The notes beneath the pieces were generated by a model that worked only from the letters and a program-made list of their open reading frames with translations, searched no databases and had not been told where the DNA came from. A stretch of DNA of 12,805 nucleotides from Flavobacteriaceae bacterium. GTDB lineage: Bacteria; Bacteroidota; Bacteroidia; Flavobacteriales; Flavobacteriaceae. Shown one piece after another: positions 1 to 7,379 of the stretch. Position 1 is the first letter of the stretch; every line of letters starts with the position of its first letter. The DNA is taken from positions 1 to 12,805 of the forward strand of contig CANHBE010000047.1 of NCBI GenBank assembly GCA_947458575.1, in the 5' to 3' direction. A program made the position numbers and the translations under genes.

Positions 1-604
1 AGTTCGATGGACTTGCACTACAAATAAAAGCATTGTTGGAACTATTATAGACATTTGGTGTTATAGAAATTGTTGTTGTGATTGTAGCATTTGTATTATT
101 AATTGTCGTTAAAGGTCCAATATTAGCTGAAGATGTTATCAAAAAAGCAGTTGTCCCAACTGGCCCACCTGTTGATGGTGAAATATAGGATGAATTTGAA
201 TTCCAGGTATATCGTACATATGATGTAGGAAAGTGAGTAGCAGATATTCTTGGTGTAAAAGTCGATCCTGGGCACAATGTCCCTGATGGTGTATTAGTTA
301 AATTAAAAGTAAATCCTACATTACTTACTACTTCAACGAAAATCACATTGCTCGTAACCGAACCACAAATATTAGTTGTTATTAATCGATAATAGGTGTT
401 GGTTGTGGCAAGATTGACAAACGGCGGTTGATAGGTAGCGCTGGTTGCTCCTGCAATATTATTGAAGGTCGTCCCATTCGTACTATTTTGCCATTGATAT
501 ATATAGCTGCCTGAACCTCCTGAGGCTGACGTTGTGATTGTGAGCAATGATGGATTTGAAAATACACAAACAGTTTGTGGGGCATTGATTGTTGGCGCAA
601 CTAG
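1..604 (-). other. Further Ig/PKD-like domains of the adhesin, last one truncated
   Basis: Residues 1457-1550 form a domain with APTINAPQTVC, a GGSGSYIYQWQNS core and a TYYRLITTN-xC-G end, resembling the YQWQxSxDG-type Ig-like domains of CHU-type Bacteroidota proteins. From residue 1551 another PKD-like domain begins (LCPGSTFTPRISA, RYTWNS, STGGPVG). The frame is still open at base 1, so the protein continues for an unknown length. Confidence 0.7.
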
Positions 605-3600
605 AGGTGCATATACAGTTATTGAGGCTGTGGATGACGAACTGCACCCATTTGGAGCCATGGCGGTAATACTGAAGGTCGTCGTTTGAGTGGTTGTTGT
701 ATTATTCGAAAACGCACCTGTTATCGTAGTTCCACTTCCAAAAGAAGGAATTCCAGTCAAATTAGATATGTTGTTTCTTGTCCAATTGTAAGTCGTTCCG
801 CTGACGGAATTCGAATTTGATATATTGATTGCTGCAATAGACTGAAGGTGACATCTTGTTTGAGCGCTGGGACTAATAGTAATGAGTGGAGTAGGTAATA
901 CAATAACTTCCACAGTCGTTGTGCTCGATGAGCAAGTCCCCGCAGTCGCAGTAATCGTAAAAGTTACAGTCTGATTTGTATTGGTGTTATTTTGCAACGT
1001 ACCAGAAATGATGCCTCCGCTTCCAAAAGTTGCTAGACCAGTTACATCGACAATATTGTCTCTTATCCAACTGTAAGTTGTTCCAACCACATTATTGGGA
1101 TTAGATATCGTTATTGGGGCAAATGATAAACTTCCGCAAATGGATTGTGTTAATGGTGTTGCTGCTACCGTTGGTCGTGGATTTACAGTGACGCTAATCG
1201 TGTTAATGGTTGTTTCGCACCCATCTGCTGAAGCGGTAACACTGAAAGTTGTGGTTTGTGGGATATTGGTTAGGTTGGTCAATATTCCTGCAATTGAAGG
1301 GCCACTACCGGAGTTCGCAATCCCGGTTAAATTCGATGAATTGGTCCTTGTCCAACTATAGGTTGTGCCGACTACTGCATTTGGATTTGTAATAGTGATT
1401 GGAGTAATTGTACTTTCCGAACAAATTGTCTGGCTCAGAGGCACTGCAGCAACAGTTGGAATCGGATTAACAGTCGCAAGGACAGTCGTTGCAGCGGAAA
1501 AGCAATTATTGTCCGAAGTCGCAATTATCGTAAATACTGTTGTTTGCGGACTATTGGTTGAATTGCTTAAGCTTCCCGAAATAGTTGAAGTATTTCCGCT
1601 TGCTGGAATTCCTGTAAGATTCGATGTATTGTCGCGGGTCCAACTGTAGTCAATTGTTCCCGAAATTCCATTTGGATTACTGAGCAAAATAGGAGCAATA
1701 GCACTACCCGAACAAATAGCTTGTGTGAGTATACTTCCCGCCACTGTTGGCTTTGGATGAATGGTCACGTTAACAGAGAATGTACTTGCTGGACAAGTTC
1801 CAGAGGTTGCCGTTACCGTATAGGAGGCAGTTTGGTCAGTGTTTGTTGTGTTTGTCAATGTTTGATTGATAGATGTTTCAGTTGTTCCAACTGTGCCACC
1901 AGTCATTCCTCCGGTAACTGTCGGCAAACTCCAAGAATAAGTTGTGTTTATCGGTACGATGTTGCCGCTACCATTCGAAGGCGTAAACGAAAACGCTTCT
2001 TCACTACAGTACGCTGCAGTAATATTATTTATAGCAGGTTTCGGATTAACAGTTACTTGCAACATAAATGCTGGTCCGGTACAAGATCCAGTATTGCCAG
2101 AAGTTGGCGTAATGAAGTAGGTCGCGGTTTGCGGAGTATTAGTAGGATTATCCAGTGTTTGACTGATAATAGTTTCGTTGTTTCCCGCCGTTCCACCAGT
2201 CATTCCACCAGTTAAGATGGGCGCTGGCCAAGTGTAAGTTGTATTGAAAGGGACAACTGTCGCAGGTGTTGGTACTCCGTTAACTAAGTTCAAACTAAAT
2301 GAACTTTCACTACAGATCGTAAGTGCCTGGTCTGGAATCAATGGTGTTTCGTTGATGATTAATTCAGCATTGTTTGAACTTAAACTTGTAGTACAACTAT
2401 TGCTGACCACACAATAGTAATCTGTAGCTGCATCAGCTGCTGTAATTGGGTTTATAGTAAGCGTATTCGTTGTAGCGCCCGTAATTGCTCCACCATCAAT
2501 TAGCATCGTAGCGCCGCGATACCATTGATAATTTAGGTTTCCTCCTGTTGCGCTTATGAAGAAACTTGCAAATAAATCAGCACAAATAGTTTGCGTAGGA
2601 GTAGGTTGGATCGAAATTGCTGCATAAGTATTAACAATCAATGTGGCGCTTGTTGATGTGATGCTACTGCACGGACTTGTTCCACTCACGATACAATAGT
2701 AATTAGCTGAAGCATCACTAACCACCAATGAACTGATCGAAAGTGATGAAGAGGTAGAACCACTAATTGAACCTCCATCAGTTAAAGGAGTTGCATCTTT
2801 ATACCATTGGTATGTCAATCCTGTCCCGGTAGCTGCTACTGATAAGGTTGCAGTATCTCCTGTGCAAAACGTTTGACTGGCTTCTGGTTGGGTTGTAATT
2901 GTCACTTTTTCAAGAACTACTAAAGCTGCAAGATTTGAATTTATTGGAGCAGCACAAGGTCCGCTTACGACGCAATAATAGTTTGTGGACGCATCTGCTA
3001 CAGCAACCGGATTTATTGTCAATATTGCAGAATTAGCACCGGAAATCGAACCTCCATCTACTAATAATGTCGGTCCATTATACCATTGATAAGACGAAAC
3101 TGTTCCTGACGTAGCAACTGAAAAACTCACGCTGGAATCAGAACATATAGTTTGAGATACTAAAGGTTGAGTGGAGATCGAGTGTGACGAATCTACTACT
3201 ACTGAAGCAGTAGCGCAGGTTGTAGTATTACAGGTTCCACTATATCGAACAAAATAGTCCGTTGTGGTATTAGGAGCAACAATAATGCTTGTTCCCGCAC
3301 CTAAGAAAGTACCACCACATGATCCGGAATACCATTGTAACGATGCTCCAGTTCCCGCGGAGCCACCATTTACGGTTAATGTCGTATTATTACCATTACA
3401 AATTGTTGTAATTCCTGAAATAGTGCTAGGAGCGACAGACAGCGATCGGACCGTCACTGTTGTCGAAGCGCAAATAGTTGTATTGCAAGTTCCGCTATAC
3501 CGAACAAAATAAGTTGTAGTTGACAGAGGCGATACCGTTAAACTATTCCCTGTGCCTATTAGAGTTCCACCGCATGATCCCGAAAACCACTGAGCCGTTG

Positions 3601-4972
3601 CACCAGATCCTTCACTTCCTCCATTAAGAGAAAGAGTTGTCGAGTTTCCTTCGCAAATACTCGTAGTGCCCACGATACTTGTTGGCGCGGTCGATGGTGA
3701 GTTAACTGTAACAGTTGCAGACGCACAAGTGGTCGTATTGCATGTTCCGCTATATCGTACAAAGTAAGTAGTAGAAGATGAAGGAGAAACCGTAATGCTA
3801 TTTCCTGTTCCAACAGTAGTGCCGCCGCATGATCCTGAAAACCATTGGGCTATTGCACCAGTTCCCGCACTTCCCCCATTTAAGGTCAGTGTGGTCGAAT
3901 TTCCGCTACAGATGTTTGTTGTTCCTAAAATGCTTGTTGGTGCGGTTGATAAACTGTTTACAGTTACGGTAGTTGAGACACAACTCGTTGAATTACAAGG
4001 TCCGCTGTATCGGACAAAATATGTCGAAGTGGTTGAAGGAGAAACCGTAATGCTATTTCCTGTTCCAACACTAGTGCCGCCGCATGAACCAGTAAACCAC
4101 TGTGCAGTTGCACCAGTTCCAACAGTTCCCCCATTTACGGTTAAAGTAGTTGAGTTTCCATTGCAAATGGTTTTTGTTCCAGATATACTTGTTGGTGCTA
4201 CCGAATTGGAGCAGGAAGGTCTTAAAGCGAGTAATATTGCGCCATTACGTTCTGCAATAGATAAGGTGGCAGCTCCGTTTCCGGTTGCACCAATGGTAGG
4301 CTTGATTGCCCAAGCTGCACCGGCAGACGATTGGTCATTACTTCCTTGATTCACATCAAATAATTCCGCTAAAGCACCAGGATTGGTTGAGCCCCATGCG
4401 GCAGTATTCCATGTAGGATTATCACCCGCAGCTTGTCCAAACATGACAATAGCTGCGTTAGCGGTAACTGTGGTAATACTTGTTGCGATGACAGCTGTTT
4501 GGCTAGGTTGAACGGAAATTGTGCCTGGCGTAACATCAAAAGGAGTTGTATTGTCGACACCCGAAAAAGCAATTATTCCGCCTGAAGCGCTATTTGTACC
4601 AGTGCCTAAAGCAAAAGTATAATTGACGGGTTCAGTACCCGTTGCAATTTTAAATAACACAGCACCATGCCGTTCAGTGGTACCTGCAAGACTTCGTCCA
4701 TCGATTAATGTCCATCCGCTCAGAGACGGATTTGTAGTTCTATTTCCTCCTTTTGCAATATTTACCAACATAATATCACCAGCAACTACGCCTGCGGGCC
4801 TATCGATGGTTAGGTTGGTATTGGTTGAGGTATTTATTGTTGCCGCACCACGAAGCGCTATTTGTGCTTGTAGAGTGCTGCAGCAAAAAAAGAAAACGCA
4901 GATAGACATTGCTTTTGTCGATTGCATTTTGTCCAATAGCTGCATCAGAGAATTGGGGTAATTCTTTTTCAT
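1..4972 (-). CDS. Giant secreted Ig/PKD-repeat adhesin-like protein, N-terminal part (3' end outside window)
   Basis: I translated the minus strand from the ATG at 4972 to base 1. It is open for 1657 codons with no stop or frameshift. Residues 1-36 form a signal peptide: a basic start, a hydrophobic core around ICVFFFCC and a probable cut after LQA. Residues 37-253 are a unique N-terminal domain. Then follow four 85-residue four-Cys modules (259-598), three Ig-like modules with the DAxxYYC pattern (599-874), two PKD-like modules with GGMTGG (875-1075), four SWTR/NLTGI modules (1076-1456) and further related domains. The composition is very rich in Ser, Thr, Asn and Gly. Such proteins in Bacteroidota are usually exported by the type IX secretion system and act in adhesion or gliding. 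The C-terminal sorting domain that would prove this lies beyond the left edge. Internal Met16 (ATG at 4927) would give a more usual signal peptide length and is an alternative start. The product is confident as a class; its ligand is unknown. Confidence 0.9.
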   Translation of the reverse strand, partial: MKKNYPNSLMQLLDKMQSTKAMSICVFFFCCSTLQAQIALRGAATINTSTNTNLTIDRPAGVVAGDIMLVNIAKGGNRTTNPSLSGWTLIDGRSLAGTTERHGAVLFKIATGTEPVNYTFALGTGTNSASGGIIAFSGVDNTTPFDVTPGTISVQPSQTAVIATSITTVTANAAIVMFGQAAGDNPTWNTAAWGSTNPGALAELFDVNQGSNDQSSAGAAWAIKPTIGATGNGAATLSIAERNGAILLALRPSCSNSVAPTSISGTKTICNGNSTTLTVNGGTVGTGATAQWFTGSCGGTSVGTGNSITVSPSTTSTYFVRYSGPCNSTSCVSTTVTVNSLSTAPTSILGTTNICSGNSTTLTLNGGSAGTGAIAQWFSGSCGGTTVGTGNSITVSPSSSTTYFVRYSGTCNTTTCASATVTVNSPSTAPTSIVGTTSICEGNSTTLSLNGGSEGSGATAQWFSGSCGGTLIGTGNSLTVSPLSTTTYFVRYSGTCNTTICASTTVTVRSLSVAPSTISGITTICNGNNTTLTVNGGSAGTGASLQWYSGSCGGTFLGAGTSIIVAPNTTTDYFVRYSGTCNTTTCATASVVVDSSHSISTQPLVSQTICSDSSVSFSVATSGTVSSYQWYNGPTLLVDGGSISGANSAILTINPVAVADASTNYYCVVSGPCAAPINSNLAALVVLEKVTITTQPEASQTFCTGDTATLSVAATGTGLTYQWYKDATPLTDGGSISGSTSSSLSISSLVVSDASANYYCIVSGTSPCSSITSTSATLIVNTYAAISIQPTPTQTICADLFASFFISATGGNLNYQWYRGATMLIDGGAITGATTNTLTINPITAADAATDYYCVVSNSCTTSLSSNNAELIINETPLIPDQALTICSESSFSLNLVNGVPTPATVVPFNTTYTWPAPILTGGMTGGTAGNNETIISQTLDNPTNTPQTATYFITPTSGNTGSCTGPAFMLQVTVNPKPAINNITAAYCSEEAFSFTPSNGSGNIVPINTTYSWSLPTVTGGMTGGTVGTTETSINQTLTNTTNTDQTASYTVTATSGTCPASTFSVNVTIHPKPTVAGSILTQAICSGSAIAPILLSNPNGISGTIDYSWTRDNTSNLTGIPASGNTSTISGSLSNSTNSPQTTVFTIIATSDNNCFSAATTVLATVNPIPTVAAVPLSQTICSESTITPITITNPNAVVGTTYSWTRTNSSNLTGIANSGSGPSIAGILTNLTNIPQTTTFSVTASADGCETTINTISVTVNPRPTVAATPLTQSICGSLSFAPITISNPNNVVGTTYSWIRDNIVDVTGLATFGSGGIISGTLQNNTNTNQTVTFTITATAGTCSSSTTTVEVIVLPTPLITISPSAQTRCHLQSIAAINISNSNSVSGTTYNWTRNNISNLTGIPSFGSGTTITGAFSNNTTTTQTTTFSITAMAPNGCSSSSTASITVYAPLVAPTINAPQTVCVFSNPSLLTITTSASGGSGSYIYQWQNSTNGTTFNNIAGATSATYQPPFVNLATTNTYYRLITTNICGSVTSNVIFVEVVSNVGFTFNLTNTPSGTLCPGSTFTPRISATHFPTSYVRYTWNSNSSYISPSTGGPVGTTAFLITSSANIGPLTTINNTNATITTTISITPNVYNSSNNAFICSASPSN
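605..2350 (-). repeat. Array of six PKD-like modules (two GGMTGG type, four SWTR/NLTGI type) in the adhesin
   Basis: Residues 875-1075 hold two modules with an ICSE or YCSE start, NTTYTW or NTTYSW, GGMTGGT and a VNPKP or IHPKP linker. Residues 1076-1456 hold four modules of about 95 residues with (A/S)ICS or a related start, NPN, Y(S/N)W(T/I)R, NLTGI or a variant, PQTTxF and a VNPxP-like linker. The layout matches the PKD-like Ig folds common in large flavobacterial cell-surface proteins. Divergence between units is higher than in the 85-residue block, so they look older. Confidence 0.82.
2351..3178 (-). repeat. Three tandem Ig-like modules of about 93 residues in the adhesin
   Basis: Modules start at residues 599, 692 and 786 with I-S/T-x-QP followed by SQT(I/F)C. 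Each carries the classical immunoglobulin signature: a first Cys, then YQWY about 20 residues on, then a DAxxxYYC tyrosine-corner motif ending in CVVSG or CIVSG. DGG(S/A)I(S/T)G lies between them. Spacing is 93-94 residues, so these are diverged compared with the 85-residue block. They probably act as stalk or binding domains of the surface protein. Confidence 0.88.
3179..4198 (-). repeat. Four tandem 255-bp (85-residue) four-cysteine modules in the adhesin
   Basis: Units read on the minus strand are 4198-3944, 3943-3689, 3688-3434 and 3433-3179 (residues 259-343, 344-428, 429-513 and 514-598). Each begins AP-T/S, has IC-x-GN near position 12, QWF/YxGSCGGT near 33-42, TYFVRYSG near 60 and a CNxTxC pair near 68-73. 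The four cysteines fall at the same place in every unit (for example 270, 297, 326, 331), and the period is exactly 85 with no indel. Units 1 and 2 share an identical 37-nt stretch (4034-4070 and 3779-3815), which points to recent duplication or gene conversion. Two intramolecular disulfides per unit are likely (inference). Confidence 0.92.
4214..4864 (-). other. Unique N-terminal domain of the adhesin (residues 37-253)
   Basis: This part of the adhesin frame is not repetitive. It begins QIALRGAA, continues with a stretch containing RPAGVVAGDIMLVNIAKGG, and later has the FDVTPG and GQAAGD segments. It ends with ERNGAILLALRPS just before the repeats. The alternating hydrophobic pattern and the lack of cysteine until residue 254 suggest a beta-sandwich. 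I recall similar N-terminal stretches at the front of other very large Bacteroidota surface proteins, but I cannot name a Pfam family. The boundaries are set by the signal peptide and by the first 85-residue module. Confidence 0.6.
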
Positions 4973-4999
4973 TGGTTTAAGCGAATTGATTTGGCAAGA

Positions 5000-5007
5000 C
5001 AAAACTA
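5000..5007 (-). promoter_or_regulatory. Candidate Bacteroidota -7 box for the adhesin gene
   Basis: On the minus strand this reads TAGTTTTG, a full match to TAnnTTTG. It lies 27 nt ahead of the ATG at 4972, leaving a leader of roughly 20 nt. No TTTG is seen at the -33 position, so expression may need an activator. The palindrome at 5038-5050 would sit in an activator-like position. Confidence 0.5.
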
Positions 5008-5037
5008 GTTTGAGAAATAGTACTATGCTACTTTATC

Positions 5038-5050
5038 AGGTAACTTACCT
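5038..5050. promoter_or_regulatory. Perfect 13-bp palindrome, candidate operator between divergent promoters
   Basis: AGGTAA-C-TTACCT is a perfect inverted repeat with a one-base centre. It is the most GC-containing symmetric site in an AT-rich divergent intergenic region. It lies about 31 bp upstream of the adhesin -7 box. No binding protein can be named from sequence. Confidence 0.4.
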
Positions 5051-5100
5051 CAAAAATCGATGAAATACGTAAAATAGGTATAGCGCATAGATTTTTTCTC

Positions 5101-5123
5101 AAAGTGCTATTAAATAGTACTTT
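5101..5123. promoter_or_regulatory. 23-bp inverted repeat in the divergent region
   Basis: The arms AAAGTGCTATT (5101-5111) and AATAGTACTTT (5113-5123) are reverse complements except at one position, with one base between them. As RNA the mismatch would be a G-U pair, but a one-base spacer cannot form a tight hairpin, so a DNA operator is more likely. AGTACT within it also occurs at 5019-5024 and 5214-5219, the last touching the -7 box of the TPR gene. Confidence 0.4.
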
Positions 5124-5215
5124 ATTTGTTGCTTTTTATCGAATTTATCTGCCTTTTAAAGAGTTTTTCAATTTTATAACAAATCGATTAACAAGATATT
5201 AAACTATTATTTTAG

Positions 5216-5223
5216 TACTTTTG
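5216..5223 (+). promoter_or_regulatory. Candidate -7 box for the TPR-mpl pair
   Basis: TACTTTTG fits TAnnTTTG exactly and lies 17 nt upstream of the ATG at 5241. There is no clear TTTG at the -33 position. The preceding AGTACT overlaps its first bases. Confidence 0.55.
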
Positions 5224-5240
5224 AGCCACAATTTTATTTT

Positions 5241-5939
5241 ATGAAGTATTTGTTTTTTATAATATTAACACTACCGATGTCAATTTTGGCGCAATCGAAT
5301 TTTGAAAATGGGGAAAAGTACTTCAACGCTGGAAAATTTGATCTTGCAAAAACTTATTTTGAAAATTCGCTACAGCAAAACCCAAATGATCTCAAATCGA
5401 TAGAGTATTTGGGTGATATTCAATGTCAGTACAAAAAATGGGAGTCAGCAGTTCCATACTACCAAAAATTGACTAAATTAAAATCCAATAATGCCGAATT
5501 CTTTTACAAATACGGTGGCGCTATGGGAATGCAAGCCAAAGAAGCCAATAAATTCAAAGCACTTTCGCTACTTGATGACGTAAAGGCCGCATTCAAAAAA
5601 GCCATTCAGCTCAATCCCAATCATCTTGGAGCACGATGGGCATTATTGGAAATATACATTCAATTGCCTGGTTTTGTTGGGGGAAGTGAGAGCAAAGCCA
5701 AAGCCTATGCGGAAGAATTACTGAAAATTTCTCCGGTCGATGGCTACTTATCAAAAGGTCATATTGAGGAATATTTTAAAAGATATTCTAATGCGGAAAA
5801 ATTTTATTTAAAAGCCATTGAAATAGGTAACTCGAAAACTACCTATCAAAAGTTGGCAGATCTATACAAGAACAAAATGGCTCAACCGGAAAAAGCCAAG
5901 AAGGTTTGGGCTACTTACAACGAAAAAAATAAATCCTAA
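5241..5939 (+). CDS. Exported tetratricopeptide-repeat protein
   Basis: A 232-residue protein with a signal peptide (MKYLFFIILTLPMSILAQ, cut near residue 18), so probably periplasmic or membrane-attached. TPR helix pairs are visible at about residues 19-52 (NGEKYFNAGKFDLAKTYFENSL), 53-86 (YLGDIQCQYKKWESAVPYYQKL), 107-136 (a long insert, then AFKKAIQLNPNHLGARWAL) and 172-205 (EEYFKRYSNAEKFYLKAIEIG). A PGFVGGS loop at 143-149 interrupts the regular pattern and is a recurring feature of one TPR subfamily. It has no catalytic motif; the likely role is a protein-binding scaffold. Its stop codon TAA is followed at once by the ATG of mpl, so the two are almost certainly cotranscribed. A link to cell-wall recycling is suggested only by that context. 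Confidence 0.88.
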   Translation: MKYLFFIILTLPMSILAQSNFENGEKYFNAGKFDLAKTYFENSLQQNPNDLKSIEYLGDIQCQYKKWESAVPYYQKLTKLKSNNAEFFYKYGGAMGMQAKEANKFKALSLLDDVKAAFKKAIQLNPNHLGARWALLEIYIQLPGFVGGSESKAKAYAEELLKISPVDGYLSKGHIEEYFKRYSNAEKFYLKAIEIGNSKTTYQKLADLYKNKMAQPEKAKKVWATYNEKNKS

Positions 5940-7295
5940 ATGCGTACACATTTTATAGCCATTGGCGGGAGCGCCATGCACAATCTTGCATTGGCATTGC
6001 ATCAAAAAGGATATCATGTAACTGGAAGTGATGATGCTATTTTTGAACCTTCGAGAAGTCGACTTGAAAAAGTTGGGTTACTGCCATCCGAAATGGGCTG
6101 GTTTACCGAAAAAATAACTTCCGATATCGATGCGGTAATTTTAGGCATGCACGCCAAAGCAGACAATCCCGAACTTTTAAAAGCGCAGGAATTGGGATTG
6201 AAAATTTATTCTTATCCGGAATTTTTGTACGAGCAGTCAAAGAATAAGACTAGAGTTGTCATCGGAGGCTCACACGGAAAAACAACCATTACATCTATGA
6301 TTTTGCATGTAATGCACTATCACAATATTGCAGTTGATTATATGGTTGGCGCGCAGTTAGAAGGTTTCGATACAATGGTCCATCTCACAGAAGAAAATGA
6401 TTTTATCGTTTTGGAAGGCGATGAGTATCTGTCCTCTCCAATGGATAGACGCCCAAAATTTCACTTATACCATCCAAACATCGCTTTGATTTCAGGAATT
6501 GCCTGGGATCACATCAATGTATTTCCTACTTATGAAAACTATGTGAATCAGTTTGAGATTTTTATCCAATTGATCACCAATGGGGGAATTTTAGTTTACA
6601 ATGAAGATGATGCTGAGGTGAAAAGAGTAGCTGAAGCTGCTACAAATCCAATCAGAAAACTGCCGTATTCAACACCTAAATACAAGGTGGAGAACGGTGT
6701 TACATTATTGGACACGCCGGAAGGTGATATGCCCATTGAAGTTTTCGGAGCGCACAATCTCAACAATCTTGCAGGTGCCAAATGGATTTGCCAGAATATG
6801 GGTGTAGATGAAGCCGATTTTTATGAAGCTATAGCTTCTTTTAAAGGTGCGTCAAAGAGATTAGAAAAAATAGCCGAAAGCAAAAACAAAGTTGCCTACA
6901 AAGATTTTGCACATTCGCCGAGTAAGGTCGCTGCAACAACTAAAGCAGTCAAAGAACAGTATCCTGACCGCAAAGTCATTGCGTGTCTCGAATTGCATAC
7001 CTATAGCAGTTTAAACGCAGCATTTTTGAAAGAATATGATGGCGCGTTGGAACATGCGGATGTGGCTGTTGTTTTTTACTCACCGGATGCAGTCAAAATC
7101 AAACAACTAGAAGAAGTTACGTATGAGCAGATCGCAACTTCCTTTAACCGAAGTGACTTGATAATTTACACCAATCCAAAAGATTTTAAAGATTATCTTT
7201 TCAATCTAGATCTGGAAAATTCAGCGCTTCTCTTGATGAGTTCAGGAAATTATGGAGGACTAAATTTTGATGAGGTTAAGGCATTGATCACTTGA
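5940..7295 (+). CDS. mpl: Mpl-type Mur ligase: UDP-MurNAc:L-Ala-gamma-D-Glu-meso-DAP ligase (peptidoglycan recycling)
   Basis: A 451-residue cytoplasmic Mur ligase. Mpl joins recycled murein tripeptide to UDP-N-acetylmuramate using ATP, bypassing MurC, MurD and MurE. Visible parts are an N-terminal Rossmann-like start (IAIGGSAMHNLA, 7-18), the ATP-binding loop GGSHGKTT (109-116), LEGDEY (158-163), AWDHINVF (188-195), GAHNLNNLAGA (270-280) and the C-terminal YKDFAHSPSKV segment (320-330). The last corresponds to the DFAHxPxx motif of Mpl. GGSAMHNLA in place of the GxGxxGM of MurC, and the DFAHSPSK motif, favour Mpl over MurC. Length agrees with Mpl (about 450). The gene starts on the base after the stop of the TPR gene, so translation is probably coupled. 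meso-DAP specificity is inferred from the family. Confidence 0.9.
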   Translation: MRTHFIAIGGSAMHNLALALHQKGYHVTGSDDAIFEPSRSRLEKVGLLPSEMGWFTEKITSDIDAVILGMHAKADNPELLKAQELGLKIYSYPEFLYEQSKNKTRVVIGGSHGKTTITSMILHVMHYHNIAVDYMVGAQLEGFDTMVHLTEENDFIVLEGDEYLSSPMDRRPKFHLYHPNIALISGIAWDHINVFPTYENYVNQFEIFIQLITNGGILVYNEDDAEVKRVAEAATNPIRKLPYSTPKYKVENGVTLLDTPEGDMPIEVFGAHNLNNLAGAKWICQNMGVDEADFYEAIASFKGASKRLEKIAESKNKVAYKDFAHSPSKVAATTKAVKEQYPDRKVIACLELHTYSSLNAAFLKEYDGALEHADVAVVFYSPDAVKIKQLEEVTYEQIATSFNRSDLIIYTNPKDFKDYLFNLDLENSALLLMSSGNYGGLNFDEVKALIT

Positions 7296-7299
7296 CGGT

Positions 7300-7334
7300 T
7301 TTGAGCTGTCAGTTGAAAAAGATTCTTACTTTTG
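7300..7334 (+). promoter_or_regulatory. Candidate promoter of radC (-33 TTTG, -7 TACTTTTG)
   Basis: TTTG at 7300-7303 and TACTTTTG at 7327-7334 are 23 bp apart, at the long end of the usual Bacteroidota spacing. The -7 box is a full match to TAnnTTTG. The leader to the ATG at 7380 would be roughly 40 nt. This suggests radC is transcribed separately from mpl. Confidence 0.55.
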
Positions 7335-7379
7335 CGATAGTCAACCATCAAGTAACAACTAATTTAAACGCCATATAAA

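Noticed and set aside
1095..2215. Plus-strand open frames at 1095-1361, 1365-1649 and 1721-2215
   Set aside because: They lie opposite the continuous adhesin frame, mirror its repeat pattern and have no protein-like features or promoters of their own.
3179..4198. Regularly spaced repeats as a CRISPR array
   Set aside because: The period is 255 bp, the frame is continuous and similarity covers the entire unit. These are protein modules.
3264..4961. Plus-strand open frames at 3264-3512, 3795-4349 and 4623-4961, including a 184-residue one with internal repeats
   Set aside because: The apparent protein repeats are the antisense reading of the 85-residue modules. The minus frame has a signal peptide and conserved Cys and Trp positions; the plus frames do not.
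7289..7315. Imperfect hairpin (CACTTGAC / GTCAGTTG) at the end of mpl
   Set aside because: It has one mismatch and one G-T pair, an 11-nt loop, and A residues rather than T residues afterwards, so it is not a terminator. Its loop holds the proposed -33 of radC.
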